From: Prolixibacteraceae bacterium
GTDB taxonomy: Bacteria > Bacteroidota > Bacteroidia > Bacteroidales > Prolixibacteraceae
Length of the DNA stretch: 38,059 bases
Direction: 5' to 3'
Assembly: GCA_028282195.1 (NCBI GenBank)
Contig: JANQII010000198.1
Location: 1-38,059 of the forward strand
The notes below the pieces were generated by a model that worked only from the letters and a program-made list of their open reading frames with translations, was not told where the DNA came from and did not search any database. How positions within the stretch are numbered: position 1 is the stretch's first letter; every line of letters starts with the position of its first letter. This document shows positions 31,156 through 38,059 of this stretch, piece by piece. Position numbers and translations under genes: made by a program.

Positions 31156-32789
31156 TGATTCGAATGTTCAAAATAGTTTGCTTTTTGGTTTTGTGTCTTT
31201 CATTTCAGGGAATTGCGCAAAACGAAAGGCATCCTGCTTTGGATAAAAAAATAAGCCTTAAAGCCGAAAAACAAGAATTGAAGAAAGTACTGGACGAGAT
31301 TTCTTCAAAAACAGGACTTTATTTCTCATACGACCCAACCGTATTTAATGTAAAAAAAATAGTTAGCGTTGATTATAAAAATCAGAAAACCGAAGAAATC
31401 ATCAAGGATTTACTTCGTGGGGAATACGTGTTTAAAATCCTGCAAAACCAGGTAATTATTACAAAATTAGTGAGTAAGCTAACAGGAAAGGGAATTAATG
31501 CTGTTAAAAATGAGTATCTTAAAATCTCAGGTAGGGTTAAAAATCAAGACGACAAAAAACCAATTCCATATGCAAGTATATCTATTTTCGGAAAAGCAAT
31601 TGGAACGATAACCAACCGGGAAGGGAATTTTGAACTGAAACTACAATCGAAGCACAAATCGGATACGCTGATCATATCCTGCCTTGGTTATACACAACAG
31701 TTTATTGAATTGGATACGCTTCGGACTTTCAAACTCAACCTGGAACTAAAACCTCTTGAAATCAGGCTAAAAGAAATTCAAATTACCGTAGTTGATCCTT
31801 ATGAAGTGGTCAATAAAATGATCGACAATGTTAGGCATAATTATCCGGATGAATCTTTTTTAATGACTGCCTTCTACAGGGAAGTTCTTCTTCAGGATGA
31901 AAAATACATTAATGTTTCTGAAGCCGTTTTGAATATTCTTAAATCATCCTACGAATCAACCTTTCGTGAGGACAGGATCCGTTTCCTGAAAGGTAGAAAA
32001 AGCAAGGAAGTTTCACCCTTCAAGTGGGTAGATTTTAAGATGCAGGGAGGCCCTTATTACACCACGAGACTGGACATAATAAAAAACATGGATTCTTTCC
32101 TTGATCAGGAATATCGAAACTTATATCAATACGAAACTGAGCAAATCATAGAATATTTGGGACGCCCCGCATATGTTATTCGATTTCAACCACTAGGGAA
32201 AATGGATTTCTTAAGCTATGAAGGCCACTTATTTATTGAGAAAGACACTTATGCTTTGTTACATGCTGATTTTGAATTAAGTCGTGAAGGAAAAAAAATA
32301 GCCCGGAGATCATTAATTCGAAAAAAACCAAAACAGTTCCATGTCCGTCCAATTGACCTGAAATACCAGGTAAATTACAAAAGGACCGATGGCAAGTGGC
32401 ATTTAAATACCGCCAAAACTTCCGTTAAATTTAGGGTTCGCAGCAGGCGTGATAAGATTAATTCAGTTTTTCACAGTGTCTCTGATTTATTAATCACAGA
32501 TCATGAAAAGACCGAGCTGAGACGCTTTGACAGAGAAGAAAGCTTAAGATCGATTGACATTTTTACAGAATTAATTACAGACTACGATCCTGAGTTTTGG
32601 GGTCAGTTTAATATCATCCAACCGAATGAGGATTTGAGAAAAGCTCTTCAGGGAATCAACATCAAAAACAAAGTTGACCTTGCACCTTTCCTAATGCCAG
32701 GTGAAGACCGTGCAAAAGATGATGATTCAGAAAAAGAAAACTGGCAAAGCAACAAGGAAAAGATCAAAAAAAAGAAAAAAGCTTTTTAA
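31155..32789 (+). CDS. STN and carboxypeptidase-like regulatory domain protein
   Basis: A 544-residue exported protein. After a signal peptide (FKIVCFLVLCLSFQGIAQ) come an STN domain (about 25-95, with ISLKAEKQELKKVLDEISS) and a CarboxypepD_reg domain (about 125-205, with PIPYASISIFGKAIGTITNREGNF in two parts and SCLGYTQQ). The last 340 residues are a beta-rich domain seen in other Bacteroidota proteins of this layout (KMIDNVRHNYP, FYREV). No beta-barrel or plug of a TonB-dependent receptor follows, so it is not a transporter. The C-terminus is Lys-rich. The start overlaps the previous gene's stop (TAATG); a second ATG at 31164 is also possible. It converges with the lipoate ligase gene with a 5-bp gap. 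Confidence 0.85.
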   Translation: MIRMFKIVCFLVLCLSFQGIAQNERHPALDKKISLKAEKQELKKVLDEISSKTGLYFSYDPTVFNVKKIVSVDYKNQKTEEIIKDLLRGEYVFKILQNQVIITKLVSKLTGKGINAVKNEYLKISGRVKNQDDKKPIPYASISIFGKAIGTITNREGNFELKLQSKHKSDTLIISCLGYTQQFIELDTLRTFKLNLELKPLEIRLKEIQITVVDPYEVVNKMIDNVRHNYPDESFLMTAFYREVLLQDEKYINVSEAVLNILKSSYESTFREDRIRFLKGRKSKEVSPFKWVDFKMQGGPYYTTRLDIIKNMDSFLDQEYRNLYQYETEQIIEYLGRPAYVIRFQPLGKMDFLSYEGHLFIEKDTYALLHADFELSREGKKIARRSLIRKKPKQFHVRPIDLKYQVNYKRTDGKWHLNTAKTSVKFRVRSRRDKINSVFHSVSDLLITDHEKTELRRFDREESLRSIDIFTELITDYDPEFWGQFNIIQPNEDLRKALQGINIKNKVDLAPFLMPGEDRAKDDDSEKENWQSNKEKIKKKKKAF

Positions 32790-32794
32790 AAAAC

Positions 32795-33778
32795 CTAAAC
32801 CAACTGAGCCAATAAATCACCAACTTCAAGCTTAAACGCACTTAACCGGGGGCGTAAAGCTTGAAGTCTTGCAGCAAGTTCTTCATAGTCATGACGGGTG
32901 TTTTGAAACAATTCTTCGAGTTCTTTTATTAAGTCTTTTGAAATGTCTCCATTCCATTGACTGTGTTGAATTTTTCCCTTTTCAACCTGCAGCGAAAAAT
33001 CAACTGTACCTTCAGGGAAATGAATTGAATTTGTATAAGTGTATTTTGGCGAATAACCATAAATCCAGTCCCATTGGCAATATTTTTCATCACGCAGTTT
33101 CTGAATAGCCTCGATGTCTTTCTTATTAAATTCATATACTTTAGGGTTGTCATATGAATTGGTAATATCCTGAAAAAGAAACTTCGCAAACTGCTTAACG
33201 CTCATTTCTTTTAAAAGATGCTCAGAAATATTTGTTACTTTACTACGATTTGACTGCACAGCCTTATCCTGAAAACGGGATAAGTCCACTTTTAAAGCTT
33301 GCTTTAAATGATCGAGTTTGCTGTTAAAAAGAAGTGTTCCGTGGTGAAGTACCCGTTTCTTAAAAACATGCTCTGCGTTTCCCGAAATCTTTTTACCATT
33401 AATTAGAAGATCATTCCTTCCCGAAGTAGTCGCATCTAAGTCTAATTTCTTTAATGCTGTAACTATAGGTTTTGTGAACGTCTTGAAATTTACCTGGTCA
33501 ATTCGTTCAACATGCTGAATAAAAGTAAAATTCAAATTCCCCGGATCATGAAAAACAGTACCGCCCCCCGATAACCTCCTGGCAACTTTTACCTTGTTTT
33601 CCCGAACAAAATGATGGTTAATTTCAGCTAATGCATTTTGATGTTTCCCAACAACAATTGAAGGTTCACTGCCCCAAAGCATAAAAATGTCCTCTTTGAA
33701 ATTCTTTAAAAGATACTCTTCCGCTGCAAGCGAAAAGTATGGATCAGTGCCTTGGTGGTAAATGCAGATAACACTCAT
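32795..33778 (-). CDS. lplA: Lipoate-protein ligase A
   Basis: A 327-residue LplA, which activates lipoate with ATP and attaches it to lysines of E2 subunits and H protein. Typical segments are PYFSLAAEEYLLKN near 12, EPSIVVGKHQNALAEIN near 38, and the RRLSGGGTVFHDPGNLNFTFI loop near 68-88, followed by GRNDLLINGKKISGNA near 120, which holds the binding Lys. RVLHHGTLLFNSKLDHL near 141 completes the catalytic domain, and a C-terminal accessory domain follows. It begins 13 bp after the TonB-dependent receptor gene in the same direction, so the two may be co-transcribed, though no functional link is evident. Confidence 0.93.
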   Translation of the reverse strand: MSVICIYHQGTDPYFSLAAEEYLLKNFKEDIFMLWGSEPSIVVGKHQNALAEINHHFVRENKVKVARRLSGGGTVFHDPGNLNFTFIQHVERIDQVNFKTFTKPIVTALKKLDLDATTSGRNDLLINGKKISGNAEHVFKKRVLHHGTLLFNSKLDHLKQALKVDLSRFQDKAVQSNRSKVTNISEHLLKEMSVKQFAKFLFQDITNSYDNPKVYEFNKKDIEAIQKLRDEKYCQWDWIYGYSPKYTYTNSIHFPEGTVDFSLQVEKGKIQHSQWNGDISKDLIKELEELFQNTRHDYEELAARLQALRPRLSAFKLEVGDLLAQLV

Positions 33779-33791
33779 GCCGTAAAATTAG

Positions 33792-36182
33792 CTAAAACTC
33801 CAGAATGATGCCGATTGTTGGAAGGATATTTCCGGAAGTGTTTTCGACCTGTTTCAATACATATTGAGTCCCATTCGCAGTTGTCAGGAAATTCCCATTC
33901 CCATCTTCTTCCCGGACAATTATGTCCTGTTCCTGATTTTCAAAATTGTAAAAGTTCTGGATATCAATATAAAACTTAGCCGTAATTTTATTCAGGTAGT
34001 AAGTTTTGTCTACTCTTAAATCCAATTGATGAAAGGCATCAAATCGTTCTGTGTTTAATCGTTTATTATCCAGATAAGGCCCATTGTTAAAATTCCAGGC
34101 CTCAATAATTGAAGATCGGTTTAAATCATATGGAGTATACGGCAAGCCACCAACAAAACGCCAGCGGGCACCAAGGCGCCAATCCCTTTTCAGCTTTTTT
34201 GTGGTTGTAAGAACCAGCAAATGCTTACTATCCCAACTGGAGGCTGTCATATTTCCATTCTTATCTTCGAATTCACTTCTAACCAAAGTATAAGAAAGAT
34301 TAAAATTGAACTTATTTGCAGAACTAATTCGTGTTTGAAACTCAAGCCCATATGCGCGCCCTTCTGAAATTGAAACGACTTCTTCATTTCCTACTACACC
34401 AAAGTCTGCACCCAGATTTGCCAGGCTGATGGAGTCTTCCACTGAAAATGGATAATTGCTGTATTCTTTCAAAAAACCTTCAAGCGACAAAACCACATTG
34501 TTTTTAGGCCGATATTCGATCCCTCCGATTAAATGATCTGATTGGATGTATTTTAGGTTGTTTGATTTATTAACCAAAACATCATTCTTTTTAAAACCAA
34601 GAGCAGTATAGGTTGGCATTTGGTAATATCGTCCGGTATTAAAATTCAAACTCCACTTATCAGTCAATAAATAAGAAGCCGAAAGGCGTGGTGATATTTG
34701 CTCAAACATATCTTGCATGCTGGATGAATAGTTGTTGGCATCCATCCTTAAGCCAAACGAAAGGCTTAGTCTGTCTTCAAGAAAATTATGGCTAACGTGC
34801 CCAAACACCCCCCACTTTAGCACATCAAGTTCAGTGTCAAAGTCCAAATCAATAATTTCCTGCTCATAAAACCGTCGTTGCTCTGTAGAGTTTTTGTATT
34901 TTGCAAAATCAAGGTTCGCTCCAAAATTTAATTTGAAATCTGATAAGCGTGTTGTGTTTTCAAAACGTAACCTGCTCTCAATTTCTTCTGAGACATAGTC
35001 GAGTGTTTTGTTCGCTTCAGAACTGTCATCATTGTCCAAATACTTTATGGCAGAATTATTCAAATGGTTTCTGCTCAATACAAATGTTTGAAAGCTATTC
35101 TCCCGAAAATGCTTATAAACGGCACCTACCGTGTAAGTCCACTGTTCATTTTTAGGAATTGAAGCCAGGATACTCTTTTGCTGATCATCCGGGTTTTCAA
35201 TATTCAGGTTTAGTGCAAAATCATCAATCGCCCCCAGGCCAACAAATGTAAGTTCATTTTTACTGTCAAGTCGGGTTCTGACTTTAAACTGAAAATCATT
35301 AAAAGTCGGAAGAAAAGGCAGCTCAAAAAGATCAAACAAAAACTGGAGATAAGAGCGTCGTGCAGAAAAAATAAAGGTGGTTTTTTCCCCGAGTGGGCCA
35401 TCTAAGGTTCCTGTAACTTCAGATGCCCCAACTGATGTTTGAAACCGAAGCTTCTCATTGTTCCCGTCTACCTGAAAAAATTCAAGTACCCCACTCAATG
35501 CATTTCCTCGATTGGCAGGGAAAGCACCGGAATAATAATTGACTTCCCGTAACAAGTCAGCATTAATAATACCCACAGGGCCGCCGGAAGCTCCCTGGGT
35601 AGCAAAATGGTTGATGTTTGGCACTTCAATCCCATCCAAAAAGAAACGGCTTTCAGAAGGGCCACCCCCCCGGATAATAATGTCATTTCGAAAAGATGGC
35701 GTACTTTGCACACCTGGGAACGACTGAATAACTTTTGAGATATCACGGTTTGCACCGGGGCTGTTTTCAATTTCAGAAATACCAATATTTTTTAATGATA
35801 AAGGACTTTCCTCTGTTTTACGAAAAAGAGAGGCCCGAACTTTAATTTCGTCAATTTGCTGGTTCGTTTTCTCCAGTTCAATCTCAATAAAGGCAGACTT
35901 TGAGTTGCTCAGTTCAATTTCAGGGCTGATTTTCTTCTTATACCCAATAAAAGAAGCTTCAATCCGAATAAAGCCCGGATTTAAACCGGATAATTGAAAA
36001 TTGCCATCTTCATTGGTAACTGTGCCCAAAGTAGAGCCTGACACCACAACGTTAACGAAAGGTAACCCTTTGTTGCTTAGTGCATCATAAACCCTTCCTT
36101 TTAAAACTGCTTGCTGAGCAAATGACTCAATCATCAAAAATGACAGGATGAAAACATAAATTATTTTTATAAGTAGTCTCAT
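33792..36182 (-). CDS. TonB-dependent outer-membrane receptor
   Basis: A 796-residue receptor. A signal peptide (ending SFAQ, about residue 22) is followed by a CarboxypepD_reg domain at about 26-105 (GRVYDALSNKGLPFVNVVV, SGSTLGTVTNEDGNFQLSG), a plug domain at about 125-235 (VIQSFPGVQSTPSF, DIIIRGGGPSESRFFLDGIEVP) and a beta-barrel to the end, with the typical C-terminal aromatic ending GIILEF. It has no STN domain, so it should not signal to a sigma factor directly. It takes up an unknown ligand with energy from TonB. It lies in one direction with lplA and divergently from dtd. Confidence 0.94.
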   Translation of the reverse strand: MRLLIKIIYVFILSFLMIESFAQQAVLKGRVYDALSNKGLPFVNVVVSGSTLGTVTNEDGNFQLSGLNPGFIRIEASFIGYKKKISPEIELSNSKSAFIEIELEKTNQQIDEIKVRASLFRKTEESPLSLKNIGISEIENSPGANRDISKVIQSFPGVQSTPSFRNDIIIRGGGPSESRFFLDGIEVPNINHFATQGASGGPVGIINADLLREVNYYSGAFPANRGNALSGVLEFFQVDGNNEKLRFQTSVGASEVTGTLDGPLGEKTTFIFSARRSYLQFLFDLFELPFLPTFNDFQFKVRTRLDSKNELTFVGLGAIDDFALNLNIENPDDQQKSILASIPKNEQWTYTVGAVYKHFRENSFQTFVLSRNHLNNSAIKYLDNDDSSEANKTLDYVSEEIESRLRFENTTRLSDFKLNFGANLDFAKYKNSTEQRRFYEQEIIDLDFDTELDVLKWGVFGHVSHNFLEDRLSLSFGLRMDANNYSSSMQDMFEQISPRLSASYLLTDKWSLNFNTGRYYQMPTYTALGFKKNDVLVNKSNNLKYIQSDHLIGGIEYRPKNNVVLSLEGFLKEYSNYPFSVEDSISLANLGADFGVVGNEEVVSISEGRAYGLEFQTRISSANKFNFNLSYTLVRSEFEDKNGNMTASSWDSKHLLVLTTTKKLKRDWRLGARWRFVGGLPYTPYDLNRSSIIEAWNFNNGPYLDNKRLNTERFDAFHQLDLRVDKTYYLNKITAKFYIDIQNFYNFENQEQDIIVREEDGNGNFLTTANGTQYVLKQVENTSGNILPTIGIILEF

Positions 36183-36337
36183 GATTCTTTCTAAATCTAT
36201 TTACTCAAGTATTATTTTTGCGTAAATTTAAATAACGACGCCAACCTTGTTTAAAGTTTATTTGCATCCATTAAACAAAAATAATGTGTGCTTGTTCAGC
36301 GTCACTAGTTTTAATTAATAATTACTTAAAAATTAAT

Positions 36338-36793
36338 ATGCGTGTAGTATTGCAGAGGGTTAGCCGGGCGTCGGTAACTATTGAAGGAAAAATAAAATCA
36401 TCCATTGAGAAAGGAATCCTCATTTTATTGGGAATTGAAGATGCAGATAAACAAGAAGACATCGACTGGCTAATAAAAAAGATTACCCAACTACGCATTT
36501 TTAATGACGAAAATGGAGTAATGAACCGTTCTGTAATGGATGTTGACGGAAGTACATTGGTTGTGAGTCAGTTTACGCTGCATGCCAGTACAAAAAAAGG
36601 AAACAGGCCATCATACATTAAAGCTTCAAAACCAGATTTTGCCGTACCGATGTATGAAAAATTTGTTGATGCTTTATCCAGGTCTATGAATAAAAAAGTT
36701 GAAACCGGGGAATTTGGTGCGATGATGGACGTTGAATTGGTTAATGATGGGCCGGTAACCATCATCATTGATTCTAAAAATAAAGATTTGTAA
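36338..36793 (+). CDS. dtd: D-aminoacyl-tRNA deacylase
   Basis: A 151-residue DTD, which removes D-amino acids (and glycine from tRNA-Ala) from mischarged tRNAs. MRVVLQRVSRASVTIEGKI is the typical start, and the two active-site motifs are seen: SQFTLHA near residue 78 (family SQxTL) and NDGPVTI near 137 (family GPVT). I chose the ATG at 36338 because it begins at the conserved MRVV; an in-frame ATG at 36284 would add 18 residues without family similarity. It is followed 1 bp later by the MazG-like gene, with which it forms a small quality-control operon that ends in deoC. Confidence 0.96.
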   Translation: MRVVLQRVSRASVTIEGKIKSSIEKGILILLGIEDADKQEDIDWLIKKITQLRIFNDENGVMNRSVMDVDGSTLVVSQFTLHASTKKGNRPSYIKASKPDFAVPMYEKFVDALSRSMNKKVETGEFGAMMDVELVNDGPVTIIIDSKNKDL

Positions 36794-36794
36794 G

Positions 36795-37130
36795 ATGAAT
36801 GAAGTAAGCATAGTTCAAGCTCAAAAAATGGTAGACGAATGGATAAAAACCATTGGTGTTCGATATTTCAGCGAATTGACAAACATGGCTATTTTAACTG
36901 AAGAGGTTGGCGAACTTGCCCGGGTTATCGCGCGAAAGTATGGTGATCAGTCATTTAAAAAATCGGATGAAAATTCTAATTTAGCCGATGAGATGGCAGA
37001 TGTTCTCTGGGTTTTGATTTGCCTTGCAAACCAAACAGGGGTTGATTTAAACGAGGCGTTTCAAAAAAATATGGAAAAGAAAACGGAACGGGATAAAACC
37101 CGGCATTTACATAACAGGAAACTAAAATAA
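36795..37130 (+). CDS. MazG-like nucleotide pyrophosphohydrolase
   Basis: A 111-residue single MazG domain. The metal-binding E-E-x-x-E and E-x-x-D helices are present: LTEEVGELARVIARKYG near 32-48 and LADEMADVLWVLICLANQ near 63-80. Such enzymes clear non-canonical or excess nucleoside triphosphates. The preferred start is the ATG at 36795, one base after the dtd stop; an ATG at 36768 is in frame but lies inside dtd. It is followed 6 bp later by deoC. The family is confident; the exact substrate is not known. Confidence 0.9.
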   Translation: MNEVSIVQAQKMVDEWIKTIGVRYFSELTNMAILTEEVGELARVIARKYGDQSFKKSDENSNLADEMADVLWVLICLANQTGVDLNEAFQKNMEKKTERDKTRHLHNRKLK

Positions 37131-37136
37131 TTGGTA

Positions 37137-37964
37137 ATGGAAGTACAAGATAAATTAGCTGCTTTGGAATTGAAAGTAAGCGAAAATAACACCCGGGAAA
37201 TGCAGCTATTTGCATTTTCCTGTATTGACCTGACAACCCTTAACGCTACTGATACAATTAGCAGGGTTAAAGCATTTACAGAGAGAGTTAACGATTTTTC
37301 CAACGATTTTCCCAATCTTCCCAATGTCGCTTCAATTTGTGTTTTCCCAAATCTGGCACGCACGGTTAAAGAAACGTTGTTGGATGACCGGGTAAACATT
37401 ACCGCTGTTGCCGGAAGTTTCCCTACCTCAATGAGCTTTATTGAGCTTAAAGTTAAAGAGGCACAAATGGCTGTTGACCAAGGCGCTAATGAAATTGATA
37501 TTGTCATTCCATTGTGGTCATTTTTAGATGATACTGAGGTAAATTGTTGTGAGGAAATTGCAAGTATAAAAGAAGCTATTGGTGAAGCGCACTTAAAGGT
37601 AATTCTTGAAACGGGGGCATTAGCTGATGACGAAATAATTTACAAAGCCTCAATGCTGGCAATGGAATCGGGAGCTGATTTTATAAAAACCTCAACAGGA
37701 AAATTAAAACCTGCGGCAACTCCCGAAGCTGCAATTGTCATGTGCGAAGCAATAAGCGATTATTATCAAAGAACCGGCAAAAGGGTTGGCTTTAAACCAG
37801 CAGGAGGAATTTCAACAACAGAAGATGCCCTTCTTTATATTACTATTGTCAAAGAGATTTTAGGTGATGGTTGGTTGAACCCAACGCTCTTCAGAATTGG
37901 TGCAAGTCGTTTGGCAAATAACCTTTTAGGCGATTTGCTGGGTGAAGATATTAAGTATTTCTAG
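37137..37964 (+). CDS. deoC: Deoxyribose-phosphate aldolase
   Basis: A 275-residue DeoC, which splits 2-deoxyribose-5-phosphate into glyceraldehyde 3-phosphate and acetaldehyde. Conserved segments are ANEIDIVIPLWSFL near 117, KVILETGALADDE near 152, GADFIKTSTGKLKPAAT near 180 with the Schiff-base Lys in FIKTSTGK, and RVGFKPAGGISTTEDA near 214 with the second active-site Lys. The length is as in the larger DeoC form. I chose the ATG at 37137; a TTG two codons earlier is in frame. It is the last gene of the dtd run, and only 95 bp follow to the window end. Confidence 0.95.
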   Translation: MEVQDKLAALELKVSENNTREMQLFAFSCIDLTTLNATDTISRVKAFTERVNDFSNDFPNLPNVASICVFPNLARTVKETLLDDRVNITAVAGSFPTSMSFIELKVKEAQMAVDQGANEIDIVIPLWSFLDDTEVNCCEEIASIKEAIGEAHLKVILETGALADDEIIYKASMLAMESGADFIKTSTGKLKPAATPEAAIVMCEAISDYYQRTGKRVGFKPAGGISTTEDALLYITIVKEILGDGWLNPTLFRIGASRLANNLLGDLLGEDIKYF

Positions 37965-38035
37965 TGTCGCGTCACGCCTGATCTGACAGCCCAAGTATCG
38001 TTCTTTTGATTTTTGACCGCGTTAAAAAATCGTTT

Positions 38036-38051
38036 ATCCGGCAGCTGCCGG
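38036..38051. repeat. 16-bp perfect palindrome near the window end
   Basis: TCCGGCAGCTGCCGGA reads the same on both strands and lies about 70 bp after deoC in GC-richer DNA. No T-run follows. It may be an intergenic repeat or an element's end; the window stops too soon to say. Confidence 0.5.
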
Positions 38052-38059
38052 ACTATGCG

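Overview
The window reads as a chromosomal segment of an AT-rich member of the Bacteroidota. Supporting signs are a promoter of the TTTG-N19-TAnnTTTG type, a FecI/FecR pair with STN-domain proteins, a TonB-dependent receptor with a carboxypeptidase-like N-terminal domain, an IntDOT-like integrase, and weak or absent Shine-Dalgarno sequences. Bacteroidia of the Marinilabiliales/Prolixibacteraceae kind is my guess; the sequence alone does not prove it.

Left flank (1-7800). A lone AAA+ ATPase with a striking double operator (minus strand) is followed by a coiled-coil protein and a three-gene run (UPF0158, pRiA4b ORF-3-like, unknown). Next come the remains of a type I-B CRISPR adaptation module: a broken cas4, an inserted GxxExxY gene, a cas1 with a one-base frameshift, an intact cas2, a leader and one solitary repeat. 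No effector genes are present.

A tRNA-Leu(CAA) gene at 25533-25616 (minus) has been an insertion target more than once. Two copies of its 3' end lie at 7777-7797 (continuing after a 20-bp insertion) and 8106-8127, and each tRNA end is followed by its own terminator hairpin. The small unit between the two left copies holds a GIY-YIG nuclease gene. The large unit (8106-25553, about 17.4 kb) is an integrative island with a tyrosine integrase at the tRNA end and a mobC-like gene plus an oriT-like palindrome cluster, but no relaxase, at the other end.

The island cargo (10391-24024) is one plus-strand block of closely spaced or overlapping genes behind a good Bacteroidota promoter. It is a type I restriction-modification system (half-length hsdS, hsdM, full hsdS, hsdR) with CBASS-like genes inserted into it: a CD-NTase with an E2-like protein between hsdM and the second hsdS; then a DUF2188 protein, a divergent YIG-domain protein, a patatin phospholipase and a second CD-NTase with an N-terminal hydrophobic helix; then a Schlafen/AlbA_2 ATP-binding protein and a protein made of exact 36-residue repeats before hsdR; and a YgjP-type metalloprotease at the end. 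My inference is a combined defence locus in which DNA restriction and cyclic-nucleotide signalling are expressed together. Two nucleotide synthases with one visible effector is the most unusual point.

Right flank (25617-38059) is ordinary chromosome: a DUF3332 lipoprotein, an MFS transporter, an ECF sigma factor and FecR followed by two STN-domain proteins (one an aspartyl-protease/PDZ fusion), a TonB-dependent receptor in line with lipoate-protein ligase, and the housekeeping run dtd, a MazG-like pyrophosphohydrolase and deoC.
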